Positions 39,237-48,866 are shown, numbered from the stretch's first letter. The stretch: 64,000 nt of DNA from Saccharopolyspora_C sp040643635 (GCF_040643635.1 NZ_JBEYUS010000004.1:119906-183905), one strand, 5' to 3'. The notes: generated from the sequence alone by a model not told the origin. Translations and numbers: made by a program.

Positions 39237-41978
39237 GTGAATGCAAACCGTCCCGGGATCACTGGCAATACTGGGACTGTGTTCACTCATCGACCCGCGC
39301 ACCAGCCCGCCACCCCGGACCACCTGACACTCCCCGACGCGGCCCTCCAGCGCACGACCCCGCGGGGCAACACTGCTCGAGAACGCGGGCCGAGTGCCCG
39401 TTCGGTCGTCCGGGGCGAAGTCGTCGATCGAATCGTCGACGTCTGCCTGCACCGCCCTGACGTCCCGCTCGTCGTGGTCACAGGCCCCGCCGGGATCGGC
39501 CGCAGCACGACTCTCGCGCAGGCGCGGCTGCGGCTCACCGACGAGCGCATCTCCACGGTGAACGTTCCGATACCGCGCAGGGAGTGCGACGCGGCGCACC
39601 TCGCCGCCCGACTCGCCGACGAGCTCGGTGCGCCGACCGCTCGCGGCGACTCCGCACCGGCCTCGTTCCGGCGGCTGCTGGCGGCACTGACCGGGCAGCG
39701 CGACCGGCTCGTGGTCTTCCTCGACGACGCACACCGGCTCAGCCCGGAATCCGCCGGCTCCATCACCGCCGTCCTGAAGGCGCTGGCAGGTACTCGCATC
39801 ACCCTGGTCTGCTCCGCTCGCAGCGGCGCAGCCGACCGGGCGGACCTCGATCAGCCGGCGGAGAACGGGCTGGTGCACGAAGAACGGCTCCGCCCGCTGG
39901 GCGGAACCGAAGTGGAGCAGGTCCTCTCGGAACTCCTCAACGCGGTGCCCGCACCCGGAATGGCCGCCGCGATGCGGAACTCCTGTCGAGGTCTCCCCGC
40001 CGTCATCGAGGCCGCGGTCGAGGGGTATCTGGCATCCGACTGCCTGCGGGTGGTCGACCGCCAGGTGCACCTGGTGCGGGACCGGGCTCCTCGCCTGCCG
40101 AACACCCATCCGCTGTTCACCGACCTGTGCGAGCCGAAATCGCCGGCCCGGGCCGTGCTGAAATCGCTGGCAGCGCTGCATCCGCTGGACGAGGCCGCGC
40201 CGTCGCTGATCGCGGACTGCGTCGACCGCGGCGAGGACGAGGTCCTCGAAACCCTGCGCGCGCTGGCTGAAGCGGGCGTGCTGCTACCCGGCCCGCAGCC
40301 GAATTCCTGGCGGTTCCGCGTGCCGATGCTCGCCACCATGCTCGCTTCCTGCGCGGGTCCCTTCGAACGGCGCAGGATCGCATTGCTCGCCGTGCGCGTC
40401 CTCTGGCACGGCGCACCGTGCACGGACCCCGACTACCTGCCCGAACGACTGGTCGACGCGGGCGGGTTGGTGGCTCCCGAGCGTGCCGCCGCGCAGTTGC
40501 TGGCGCACAGCGCCTCGGATGTGCACGACGATCGCGAGGCGCGATGGCTGCTGGCGGCGACCGAACTGACCACGGATCCCACCCGCCGAGCCGCGGCGCT
40601 GCACCGGCACGCCGTGTCGTGCGCGGTCGGGCAGCGGTTCGGTTCCGCCGCCGAATCGGCCGACCTCGCGCTGCGCGCGCTCCCCCACGAACTCTCGACC
40701 ATCCCGGCACAGCAACTGCAACTCGTCTACGTGGCCGGTTTGGCCGGCCGCGGTGACACGACCGCGTTGCACGACTTCGCCCGGGAGGGTTGGCGGTCGC
40801 TTCCCGGCGGTGCTGCGGCCCGCACCGTGACCCGAGCCGCCGCGCTCTGCCTGCTCGACCGATGGCGGGAAGCTCACGAGCAGCTCGCCGCCGAATCCCA
40901 GCAGTGGCGAGCGGAAAGCCCCGCCACGGCGGCGTTCGGCCGGGCCATCGATCAGGTGGCGGCGTCGATGCTGGGTACGGCGTCCCGCCACGAGCAGACC
41001 GAGGACGACACGAGCAGCGCCGCCTGGCCGGCGAACCAGCTGGTGACGAACGCGCTCCACCTGCGCGGCGCGGCAGAACTCGATGATATCGGGGCGCACG
41101 AGCAGTGGGACGAAGCGCTCGACGCCGCCCGGTCCACGATGGCCGCGGCAACGGTCCACGGCCGAGCTCCCGGGCGGACACCGATGTACCGGGAAGCGGT
41201 GACGATCCTGACCGCCCGCGGCCGGCTGAGCAGGGCGCGCGCCGTGCTCGACGAAGCTCGCTCGCAGCACCTGCTGCTGCCGCACCTGCTGGCCGGGCCC
41301 GCCGCGGACTTGGAACGCACGATCGGCGCCCACGACCGCTCCCGCACGATCATCGAGCAGGGGCTCGCTCGCGCTGGCGCGCACGGGCTCATCGTCGGCA
41401 CCGGTGAACTGTGGCTGCACCTGGCCGAATGGGAGTCGCGGCACGGGGACCAGATGGCCGGACGGAAGTGCGCGGCGCGGATCGAGCGGATCGCCGACCG
41501 TGTGGGGACCACCACCGCACGACGCAATCACCTTCTCGCACGAGTGCTGGTGGAGCATGATCCGGCTGCCGCGCGCGAAGCGGTCGAGCTCTCCCGCTCC
41601 CGTCGCCGGAAGGTCGAGTTGGCCCGCACCGTCCTGATCGTGGCTGAAAGCGGGCTCGGGGACCCGGGGCTGCTACGGGAGGCATACCGGACGTTCGGCG
41701 AGCTCGACGCCCTGATTCCGCGAGCGCGGCTGCGGCTGCTGATGCGCGCGCGCAACATCGCTGTCGCGGGCCGGAGCGCGACCCTCGCCGAGAACGAACG
41801 GTTGCTCGCGACCCTCGTCACGGACGGATTGACCAACCAGCAGATCGGTGTCGTTCTCGGAACCGGCGCGAAGAGCGTGGAGGGGCGGCTGACCCGGTTC
41901 TTCCAGCGCGCCGGGTACCGGTCGCGCGCCGAGCTGGCCACTGCGATGTTGCGCGACGTCGCGTCGGCGTCCGCGTGA
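39237..41978 (+). CDS. LAL-type LuxR-family regulator
   Basis: 913 aa from GTG 39237 (AAGGA about 10 nt upstream); GTG 39279 is also possible. The N-terminal ATPase has VTGPAGIGRSTTLAQ as P-loop (Arg in place of Lys) and LVVFLDDAHRLS as Walker B. A long helical middle (about 350-830) fits a TPR/ARM-like signal domain. The C-terminal HTH is LVTDGLTNQQIGVVLGTGAKSVEGRLTRFF. The family controls catabolic or secondary-metabolite genes. Ligand and target are unknown. Its HTH closely resembles that of the divergent 451-aa gene. Confidence 0.85.
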   Translation: MNANRPGITGNTGTVFTHRPAHQPATPDHLTLPDAALQRTTPRGNTARERGPSARSVVRGEVVDRIVDVCLHRPDVPLVVVTGPAGIGRSTTLAQARLRLTDERISTVNVPIPRRECDAAHLAARLADELGAPTARGDSAPASFRRLLAALTGQRDRLVVFLDDAHRLSPESAGSITAVLKALAGTRITLVCSARSGAADRADLDQPAENGLVHEERLRPLGGTEVEQVLSELLNAVPAPGMAAAMRNSCRGLPAVIEAAVEGYLASDCLRVVDRQVHLVRDRAPRLPNTHPLFTDLCEPKSPARAVLKSLAALHPLDEAAPSLIADCVDRGEDEVLETLRALAEAGVLLPGPQPNSWRFRVPMLATMLASCAGPFERRRIALLAVRVLWHGAPCTDPDYLPERLVDAGGLVAPERAAAQLLAHSASDVHDDREARWLLAATELTTDPTRRAAALHRHAVSCAVGQRFGSAAESADLALRALPHELSTIPAQQLQLVYVAGLAGRGDTTALHDFAREGWRSLPGGAAARTVTRAAALCLLDRWREAHEQLAAESQQWRAESPATAAFGRAIDQVAASMLGTASRHEQTEDDTSSAAWPANQLVTNALHLRGAAELDDIGAHEQWDEALDAARSTMAAATVHGRAPGRTPMYREAVTILTARGRLSRARAVLDEARSQHLLLPHLLAGPAADLERTIGAHDRSRTIIEQGLARAGAHGLIVGTGELWLHLAEWESRHGDQMAGRKCAARIERIADRVGTTTARRNHLLARVLVEHDPAAAREAVELSRSRRRKVELARTVLIVAESGLGDPGLLREAYRTFGELDALIPRARLRLLMRARNIAVAGRSATLAENERLLATLVTDGLTNQQIGVVLGTGAKSVEGRLTRFFQRAGYRSRAELATAMLRDVASASA

Positions 41979-42137
41979 GGACGTCGTGCCGCGGCGGCTG
42001 CGGGCCCGGACGCAGCCGCGCAGCCCACAGCGCCGGCCAAGACGGACGAAGGACACCGATCATCCCCGCGCCGGGTTTCGGGCGTGCTGCGAGGGGATTT
42101 CGGCACCATCTCCTGCCGTTCCGCGCCTCGCACCGTG

Positions 42138-42821
42138 CTAGATGATTCCGGAACGCATGGCGTACGCGACCAGCTGCGGACGATTGCGCAGGTTGAAGCG
42201 ACTCGTCATGGCGTAGATGACGTTCTTCACGGTGCGTTCCGAATAGCACATCCGGGTCGCGATCTCCTCGGTGTCGCACCCTTCGGTGAGCAACCGGATG
42301 ACGTCGATCTCGCGACTGGTCAGCCCGGAGGAGTTCAGACCACGCGGAGCCAGCACCTCTTCGTTCAGGTTCTGCACTTGGCGCAGCAGATCACCGAGCA
42401 GGTTGGGCGGTAGCAGACCGCCGCCTCCGGCCACGACGTCGATCGTGCTGACCAGCCGCTCCTCGGTGGCCGCGCTGCGATGCAGCACCGCGACCACGCG
42501 GCATTCGACCGCGGCCAGCAGCTGGGTCCGGTCGAGCTCGTTGGTCACCAGCACCATCGGCGCCGAGCACTGGGTGGCGGCCCTGCGCATGTTGACCATG
42601 ACATCCGTGGTGATCCGGTCGGCGGCGACCACCAGAACATCCACGTCGGCTGGGAGTTCGCCCGTCGCGACGAACACGTCGAGGCGGCCCATCAACGCCT
42701 GCGTCAAACCGTTCAGCGTGATGGGATCAGCTGCCCAGGCCGCTACCCGCACGCGCTTCGCGGACTCTTGCTCCTCGTGCAGGGCCGGCGACGATTCTGC
42801 TGATTCGGCTTGGGAAGTCAT
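42138..42821 (-). CDS. NarL/FixJ-type LuxR-family regulator
   Basis: 227 aa. ATG 42821 is chosen because GGAGG lies nine bases upstream; the earlier ATG touches the RBS. The N-terminal domain is receiver-like (RVRVAAWAADPITLNGLTQAL) but the phospho-Asp region reads VDVLVVAADRIT, which lacks a clear acceptor Asp at the strand end, so it may be phosphorylation-independent. The C-terminal HTH is LTSREIDVIRLLTEGCDTEE followed by SERTVKNVIYAM. It is convergent with the LAL gene and has its own promoter on the right. Confidence 0.85.
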   Translation of the reverse strand: MTSQAESAESSPALHEEQESAKRVRVAAWAADPITLNGLTQALMGRLDVFVATGELPADVDVLVVAADRITTDVMVNMRRAATQCSAPMVLVTNELDRTQLLAAVECRVVAVLHRSAATEERLVSTIDVVAGGGGLLPPNLLGDLLRQVQNLNEEVLAPRGLNSSGLTSREIDVIRLLTEGCDTEEIATRMCYSERTVKNVIYAMTSRFNLRNRPQLVAYAMRSGII

Positions 42822-43133
42822 CCCGATCATCCTCCGAAACTGGGAAGCGAGCAGTTCGGTTGCGCAGCGCCTTCGAACCGCTCCCCCACGGCGGATAATC
42901 CGCGGCAACGCGCGACCACCTCAAGTGTCCGCACCCCTCGGCGCAATCCAGACCTCGTTCGCGGCGGACGGGGATTCCCCCCACTTGAAAGCCGATACCG
43001 CCAACTGGATCAAGGGCGCACCTTTCCGGACTGCTCGATTCCTCCGCAGCGTGCCGCCGATCTCCGGCGACACGACTGTGCCGTTGCCACGGGTTCACGA
43101 CAACGGCACAGCCCGGCCATCGGCCGACGTGGA

Positions 43134-43484
43134 TCAGAACGGGTGGAAGCTCGGCCCTTCGACGGTGGCGATGTTCAAGCCCGCCCGGCCGTCGTAGGTG
43201 ACCGGGCCGATGAGCGCGCCACCGCCCTGGTGGATCTCAACTCGCTCCGGCTTGTCGCCGTCGAATTCGAACTTCTCGCAGGCACCGCTGGGAACGAGCG
43301 TCGTGGCCATGCCACCGCGCTCCGGGAACACCGCGTAGGAAGCGTAAGACCCCTTCGAGCACAGTGTGAAGACCCCGGGAGTGGCAGCCTGCGCGGTCCC
43401 CGCCGTCGCCATGGCGAGCGCGGCACCCACGACCGCGGTCAGCGCCGTTCCACGCCCCATCCGGCGCCGCGTGTCCTGATTCAT
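43134..43484 (-). CDS. Small secreted protein, unknown function
   Basis: 116 aa from ATG 43484, with GAGGGG upstream. A Sec signal peptide is clear: positive start (TRRRMGRG), hydrophobic core ALTAVVGAALAMATAG and cleavage after AQA (about residue 33). The mature part of about 83 residues has two Cys (FTLCSKGSYA and SGACEKFEF) that could form a disulfide. I do not recognise the family. It is monocistronic. Confidence 0.8.
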   Translation of the reverse strand: MNQDTRRRMGRGTALTAVVGAALAMATAGTAQAATPGVFTLCSKGSYASYAVFPERGGMATTLVPSGACEKFEFDGDKPERVEIHQGGGALIGPVTYDGRAGLNIATVEGPSFHPF

Positions 43485-43879
43485 CGGTTTTCCCCTCTGC
43501 CGAATTTCATTTGCCGAACACAGTCAATCAGGCGAAACGGAGTTCAGCGCACCGGTACCACGAAGCGATCACGTACGTGAATCACCCATGCCCGATCGCG
43601 CATTCCCATACCACGGCTTCAGCAAGCTGATCTCATTTAATGAGTCTGGAAACAAAAGTTTCCCATTTGCCGTGACCACGTTCCAGGGAAATCCCGCACG
43701 AGGCCGCTCGCAGAAGTGCGCGCAGGACGTTTCGCAGACTCAGGAGCGTGGCGCCGCGTCAGCGGTCGTCCTCACCGCAGAGCCGACGATCGGGCTTTCA
43801 CGACTCCTGCGAACCAGCATTCCAGCACTGCTCTCCCGGTCCGCACCGGCCGAGAGATCACCTTTCCTCCGCACACCCC
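43485..43879. other. Intergenic, no gene seen
   Basis: About 395 bases, locally more AT-rich around 43610-43690 (runs such as tttaatgag and aaaagtttccc). This region probably carries the promoter of the secreted protein. I see no coding signal or clear hairpin. Confidence 0.45.
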
Positions 43880-44290
43880 GGGAGCGTCGAACCGATACCC
43901 GACACCCCAGACGGTGATCAAGAGCTCGGGCATCGGCGGTTCATCCTCGATCTTCTCCCGCAGCCACCGCACGTGGCGGCCGCGGTGGGCGCACCGCCGA
44001 ATTCCTGCGCCTGGAACTCCCGCATCAATTCGTCCCGCCGAAGCTACCCGGCCGGGATCGGCCAACACGAACAGCAGCAGGTCGAACTCCTCGGTCCGCA
44101 GGCTCGACGCTCGTCCGCTCTTGGCGGCCGTCGGCGCCACCACGGGATCATCGGCGCTCAGCGTCTCGGAAGACCCCGGGGCGCTCGTGCGACCGGAGCA
44201 CGGTCCGGACCTGCAACACCGGCTCACCGCTGATCGGATCGGCCTGCCTGAACAAGCTCCGTGCCGCAACGGCGTTCACCACCGACCATG
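43880..44290 (-). pseudogene. Decayed OmpR-type response regulator (winged-helix remnant)
   Basis: On the minus strand a winged-helix domain can be followed only by changing frame. One frame gives SLRTEEFDLLLFVLADPGRV, another gives RRDELMREFQAQEFGGAPTA, then the first frame resumes with VRWLREKIEDEPPMP and LLITVWGVGYRFDAP. Upstream, LQVRTVLRS looks like the remains of the linker after the receiver domain, but the receiver itself is missing. At least two frameshifts plus the lost receiver make this a pseudogene unless the sequence is wrong. Confidence 0.7.
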
Positions 44291-44796
44291 CCATGACGCA
44301 AGTCGGCACGCGGGGAAAGCCGACCGGAGAACCTTTGGCTGATCAGAGATTGCGGACATCATCCGTTCGCGACCGAACATGCCGTTACGGCGAACCAGCC
44401 CACCAGCAGCCCGCGCCGGTGCGGGGCCCCGCAACACTGGGAGCCGGGCACCACCCGTCTCACGAAGCCACCGAGGTGCGATGCATCCGGGAGAACGAGC
44501 GGGTCGAGCTCAGCTCATCGCGCTCACGGCGAGGTACCCCGCCGGAGATCTCAACGGCGACATGCCCTCCCCGAAATGGGCACACGAGCTGGCCGCGGCG
44601 CGGATGCCGTACGGAAGCGCGCCGCAATTCGCGCCCGCCTTGGTCGCACCTCGTGCGGGACGGCTACCAGCCCGCTTCGTCCTTGCCGAGCCCACGGATC
44701 TGAACGCCACGCGTTGCCGGAAGGGGGCGAGATCAAGGGCGCACTGTGCGGAAGCACCCCGAACGGGAACCACGTTTTCGCTGTTCAAAGGACTAC
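44291..44796. other. Non-coding stretch between the regulator remnant and the tRNA fragment
   Basis: About 500 bases in which all ORFs overlap each other with poor composition. I see nothing in it that I can support. Confidence 0.45.
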
Positions 44797-44843
44797 GGTG
44801 GGCGCAGTTGGGTTCGAACCAACGACCCCTTGCTTGTAAGGCA
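44797..44843 (-). other. 3' half of tRNA-Val(UAC); candidate attachment-site scar
   Basis: Read on the minus strand, the segment starts in the anticodon loop (CTTACAA, anticodon UAC), continues through anticodon stem half GCAAG, variable GGGTC, a perfect T-arm (GTTGG, loop TTCGAAC, CCAAC), acceptor strand TGCGCCC and discriminator A with CC. The matching 5' half (acceptor GGGCGCA, D-arm, CTTGC) is absent: identity stops at the anticodon loop. A tRNA truncated exactly there is the classic attachment-site footprint of tyrosine-recombinase elements. It is not a functional tRNA. Confidence 0.8.
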
Positions 44844-45271
44844 TCAGTGGCCCAGCGGTGTGCGTGACCAGGAACTTCCTGGTCGGCGGCGAGCGTGGGG
44901 GCCACAGTTAAGGGGTCGCAGAACGATCTTGCCCAGCGCATCGGGAATTTCACCCGTCCAGACCAACCGATGCGCCGCAGATATTGTCTACTTCAAGATC
45001 GGCCGGGTCGCTCTCGCGCTAAAGCGCTCGCTCGAACTTCCCTGGCGAATGGTGCGACCGTGTGTGGCAACGGAGGATGCGCCGGCGAGGTCAGATCGCA
45101 CACCGGCGCACGTAGCGCGGATCGGTCGCCGAGCAGTGCGTTGCATCACAGTGGCGAGAGACCGCGCAAGCTGCTCGCATCGACAAGGGCGGAGGAAGTC
45201 CGAGGCAACATCGCCGTGAGGAACACCGATTCGTTCGCTCGTCGGCCGAGGGACTGAGGGGAGTGTGGCCA
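44844..45271. other. Intergenic, no gene seen
   Basis: About 430 bases between the tRNA fragment and the methyltransferase. ORFs here are shadows. It presumably contains the methyltransferase promoter. No integrase or excisionase is detectable. Confidence 0.45.
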
Positions 45272-46027
45272 GTGACCTATTTTCACATGCTCGAGCCGTC
45301 CGCATTCGATGAGTCGACGTCGTCGATCCGCAGTGTGCAGTCCGAGGTCGACGACTACGACGCGCTCGATGACGCGTTCTGGTGGGACCACGGGTACCGC
45401 CACCTGCCTGATCAGTTGCACATCGCGCCGGGCGACCGAGTCCTCGACGTCGGTTGCCGCACGGGCAAGTCCGCGCGCTGGCTGGCTAACGCGCATAGAG
45501 CGCAGGTGCTCGGAACGGACCCTTCGCCAGCGATGATCAGAACAGCCGAAGAGAGACCGACGCTGGGGGTCCGGTATCGACGAACTCCACGAGGATCTCT
45601 GCGCGGTATCCCCGACTCCTCCGCGGATGCCGCCTACGCAGGTTTCGTCGTCAGCTGCGAGTTCCTCGACCCGCTGGTCGAACAGCTCTTCTCCGAAGTC
45701 CTGCGCGTCCTGCGGCCCGGATCCCGCTTCACCGTCCTCGACGTCAACCCCTCTGCCGTCGGCATCCACTTCCCGGGCATCGTCTACGGTCAACTCGGCC
45801 GAACTGCCCGGCCCGGCGAGATGGTACCTCTCAGCCTCCAGCGGCGCGACGGTACGTGGACGCGCTCCCGCCGGCTGCACCGGCCGCTCGGATCCGTTCG
45901 CGGCATGCTGGAATCCGCCGGGTTCACCGTGGATCGGATCGACATCCCGCTCGTCCGCACCCTCGTGCTCTCCTCCCGCCAACCCGCCGAGCACGCACCG
46001 TTCTACCTGCTGACGAGCCGCACATGA
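45272..46027 (+). CDS. Class I SAM-dependent methyltransferase
   Basis: 251 aa. I prefer GTG 45272, eight bases after GAGGGGAG, over GTG 45263. The Rossmann domain shows motif I as VLDVGCRTGKSARWL (usually GCGTG; here Arg replaces the middle Gly), an acidic loop LGTDPSPAMI and motif LRVLRPGSRFTVLDV. Substrate cannot be told from sequence. It resembles the methyltransferase at 48078-48866 along its length: shared WWxxGYRxLP, RRxDGxW and a closing PFxxxxxR. It is convergent with the GGDEF gene. Confidence 0.85.
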   Translation: MTYFHMLEPSAFDESTSSIRSVQSEVDDYDALDDAFWWDHGYRHLPDQLHIAPGDRVLDVGCRTGKSARWLANAHRAQVLGTDPSPAMIRTAEERPTLGVRYRRTPRGSLRGIPDSSADAAYAGFVVSCEFLDPLVEQLFSEVLRVLRPGSRFTVLDVNPSAVGIHFPGIVYGQLGRTARPGEMVPLSLQRRDGTWTRSRRLHRPLGSVRGMLESAGFTVDRIDIPLVRTLVLSSRQPAEHAPFYLLTSRT

Positions 46028-46118
46028 CGGGCCGGTGCAAAGATCGGACGGCGGCCGCGCCCCGGAGGCCTGGAGGGATGGCGGCGAAGCCTTTACGGTC
46101 CGGCGCTCCGCCTAGCCA

Positions 46119-47573
46119 TCAGAGCTGTTCAGCTCGCTTGGCCGAGTACATGGCCGCATCGGCGCGGCTGAGCGCGTGGTGCGCAGTGTCGTTCGGTTCG
46201 AGCGGTACGTACCCGAAGCTGGCGGTGATCCGGTACTCCTCCCCCTCCAGCAGAACCGGTTCGGCCAGACGTTCGCGGAGCCGTGAGCACAGCGAGCCCG
46301 GGTCGGCGGGTGCCGGGTTGAGCAGGACCACGAACTCGTCCCCGCCAAGGCGGGCCAGCGTGGCCCTGCCGTCGAGCTCGGTTCGCAGCTTCGTGGCCGT
46401 CGCCCGCAGCACGGTGTCCCCCGCTTGGTGTCCCCACCTGTCGTTGACCTCCTTGAACTGGTCGAGATCGATGTAGAGGAGGCCGAGGTCGGTGTGCTGG
46501 GCGTACGCCTGGGGGAGGGCCTGTGCGAGGACGTCCAGCAGAAGTGCTCGGTTCGCCACCCCGGTGAGCGGGTCGTGCGTGGCGAGGTGCCGCAGGCGCT
46601 GGTGCACCTCCTGCAGCCGACGCGCCGTCGTGAGCTGACGCACCACGACGAGACCGACGACTCCGACGAGGAAGTAGACCTCCGAGGGACGCGGGCTGTC
46701 GATGGTCGCCCGCACGGCCGTGAACGCGCACACCGCTGCCAGCGGAACGTAGGGAAGAACGAGTGGAGGAAGGTTGGTCGCCACTCGCGACAGTCCGTTC
46801 TCCGGGGCGAGCGCGGCGACAAGCATGAAGTAGGGCGCCATCATGTACCCCACATCAGCGATGTTCGGCGGAGCGGAACTGCTGTTGCTGATGGAGAACG
46901 CGTAGAGGGCGTCCGAAGCACCGATCGCGATGAGCCCGGCCAGCAGCCACACCAGCGGTAGTCGCCAGTTGCGATGCATCAGGACCGATATCAGGACCGC
47001 GAGCACGATGAGGACGAGGTCGGCCACCGCGTAGGACACCGCCAGCAGCACTTCGCCGAGGCTGGCGGATCCGCGCTCCACGGCCGCTCCGAACGTGACC
47101 TGCCACACCAGACCGAGCAAACTGGTAGCGACGATCAATCCGTCGATCACCAGAACGCGCGGGCGTGTGATGGCATCGATGGCACCGGTGCGGGCGTGCT
47201 CGTTCTTGGCGATGTGCAGCAACGCGAAGAAGGTGAAGACCGGCAGTCCCAGGTAGAGCGCGTTCTCGACGTCCGGGAAGGTCGCCGCGCGCTGATCCAC
47301 GCTGCGGTGCCACGTCCACACGGCTTGCCCCACGCCCCAGCCGAAGAGGGCGAGCGCCATCAGGGGCCGCCACCAGCGCCCCGTGCCCGACTTCGAAGGT
47401 GCCCGTCCGGTCCAGGCGAACGCGACGGCGGCCGCAAGGGCACCGATGAGCCCCGTGAGGTCTGCTACGGCCCACCTGATGGGTTCCGTGAGCGCTCCGG
47501 ACACGACCAGCAAGACGGGCACGGCCACCACTGACATCACGAGCCAAGCCGCGCGGGGCCACCTCCACGACAT
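46119..47573 (-). CDS. Membrane-bound GGDEF diguanylate cyclase
   Basis: 484 aa from ATG 47573 with GGAGAA upstream. About ten hydrophobic helices fill residues 8-310 (for example WLVMSVVAVPVLLVVSGAL and LVLIVLAVLISVLMH). A short linker leads to a GGDEF domain with HDPLTGVANRALL, YIDLDQFKEVND and intact active-site RLGGDEFVVLL. It should make cyclic di-GMP from two GTP at the membrane in response to an unknown signal. No I-site RxxD is obvious before GGDEF, and no EAL domain is attached. The frame is open upstream to 48062, but that part looks non-coding. Confidence 0.9.
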   Translation of the reverse strand: MSWRWPRAAWLVMSVVAVPVLLVVSGALTEPIRWAVADLTGLIGALAAAVAFAWTGRAPSKSGTGRWWRPLMALALFGWGVGQAVWTWHRSVDQRAATFPDVENALYLGLPVFTFFALLHIAKNEHARTGAIDAITRPRVLVIDGLIVATSLLGLVWQVTFGAAVERGSASLGEVLLAVSYAVADLVLIVLAVLISVLMHRNWRLPLVWLLAGLIAIGASDALYAFSISNSSSAPPNIADVGYMMAPYFMLVAALAPENGLSRVATNLPPLVLPYVPLAAVCAFTAVRATIDSPRPSEVYFLVGVVGLVVVRQLTTARRLQEVHQRLRHLATHDPLTGVANRALLLDVLAQALPQAYAQHTDLGLLYIDLDQFKEVNDRWGHQAGDTVLRATATKLRTELDGRATLARLGGDEFVVLLNPAPADPGSLCSRLRERLAEPVLLEGEEYRITASFGYVPLEPNDTAHHALSRADAAMYSAKRAEQL

Positions 47574-48077
47574 CCGTTCGTTCTCCTGCCTGCCCCGTCC
47601 GCGGCGGACCGCGGGCCCAAGTCGGCCGACGCGAGCATCCGGTCGGGCGGAAGCCCGGCTCCCCGGTCGGTTCGGTGTCTTTCGTCCGCAGCCGGTGGAT
47701 CGAAAACCTTGCCTTCGCAGACCCGGGCGCCGCAACGTGCAGGCGCGGGCCGAATCCCGCCTTGCCGATCTAGCGGTGTCCGGATCGTGCTGGGCGCGTT
47801 GCGCACGTCCACTGCGGCGTCGAGTTCGGCGGGCGCTGCGCGTCCCGAAGAGCTCCGCAAGCCGTCCCGCGCCTCCGAGGCTACCGGTACCAAGGCCTCT
47901 GCTGCGGCGGGCGGAGCGGCTGATCTCGCCATCCCCCGAGGAAAACGAATGCCCGGTGCCCTTCGAGGAGCCATCGACCGCCCTCCGCCGGGCCCCAGGC
48001 ATCTCGTGCCCCACTGCCGGACTCGGGTGCCGGGGTCCCCCGCGGCTCGAACGCTGAGGCACGCGGTACGGCTCGGC
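47574..48077. other. Intergenic, no gene seen
   Basis: About 500 GC-rich bases upstream of the GGDEF gene. The open frames are Arg/Gly/Pro-rich and start without an RBS, so I read them as chance ORFs. Confidence 0.5.
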
Positions 48078-48866
48078 CTAGTTTCCGGTGACGGTTCTGC
48101 GGGCGCTCACGATCAGGAACGGGGGCCGTTCCGTCGCGGCGTGCCACCGCTGCCGCCGCTCCGGTTCAACCGGGTCGTCGTCCCGCCCGTCGGCTGGATC
48201 CAGCAGCGGCTCGCGCTGCTCGACGTCCTCGAATCCGGCCTCTCCCAGCACCGAGTCGTAGGTGGCGCGCGTCCAGTAGGTGTCGGTGATCGAACTCCAG
48301 CTGCCGTCCTGCCGCCGCATCCGGACCGGGAGCCGATCCCCTTCGGAATAGGTCACGTCTGGTTCGCCCTGCACCACGTCTCCGAAATCCACTCCCGTGG
48401 TGTCGGGATGGCTGTCGAGCAGCACCACGCGCCCCCCGGGCCGCACTACGCGTGCGAGTTCGGCGACCACTGCCCGCAGTGCTGCCATGTCCGGCAAGCA
48501 CACCGCCAGGAAAGCGGCCCACGCCGCATCGATGGAGTCGGTGGGGAGACCGGTGCGGTCTGCCGGCCTGTGGACGAACCTGGTGTGTCCCGCCGGGTCC
48601 GCACCGCGCCGAGCCGCGCGAATCATCACCGACGATCGATCCACGCCGACAACGGCGCTGGCGGTGTGCTGCGCGATCCATGACGTGACCGTCCCGTCCC
48701 CGCACCCCAGGTCCAGTAAAGTCTGGCGCTCGCCGTCGAACCGGTCAGGTGCGAGCAACTGCGGCAGGGCGCGATAACCAAGCCGCCACCACAGCGCGGT
48801 GTCGAACTCCGCGAAGCGCTCCGCCACCCCATCGGCGTTCCAATCGGTCAAGTAGTCCTCGGTCAT
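48078..48866 (-). CDS. Class I SAM-dependent methyltransferase at the end of the nitrilase operon
   Basis: 262 aa from ATG 48866; ATG 48890 would add eight residues, and neither has a strong RBS. Motif I is canonical (LLDLGCGDGTVTSW), followed by VVGVDRSSVMIRAA and VVRPGGRVVLLDSHP. It begins about 70-95 nt after the glycosyltransferase stop on the same strand, so it may be the last gene of the Nit1C-type operon. Methyltransferases are not among the core members of that cluster as I know it. It is a paralogue of the 45272-46027 gene. Confidence 0.8.
   Translation of the reverse strand: MTEDYLTDWNADGVAERFAEFDTALWWRLGYRALPQLLAPDRFDGERQTLLDLGCGDGTVTSWIAQHTASAVVGVDRSSVMIRAARRGADPAGHTRFVHRPADRTGLPTDSIDAAWAAFLAVCLPDMAALRAVVAELARVVRPGGRVVLLDSHPDTTGVDFGDVVQGEPDVTYSEGDRLPVRMRRQDGSWSSITDTYWTRATYDSVLGEAGFEDVEQREPLLDPADGRDDDPVEPERRQRWHAATERPPFLIVSARRTVTGN

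Noticed and set aside
43716..44342. 208-aa plus-strand ORF
   Set aside because: It lies antisense to the winged-helix remnant and has no coding character.
44797..44843. Functional tRNA gene
   Set aside because: Only the anticodon loop to 3' end is present; D-arm and 5' acceptor are missing.
47574..48062. N-terminal extension of the GGDEF protein
   Set aside because: The extra 163 residues are low-complexity Arg/Gly/Ser, and ATG 47573 has an RBS and begins directly before the first membrane helix.
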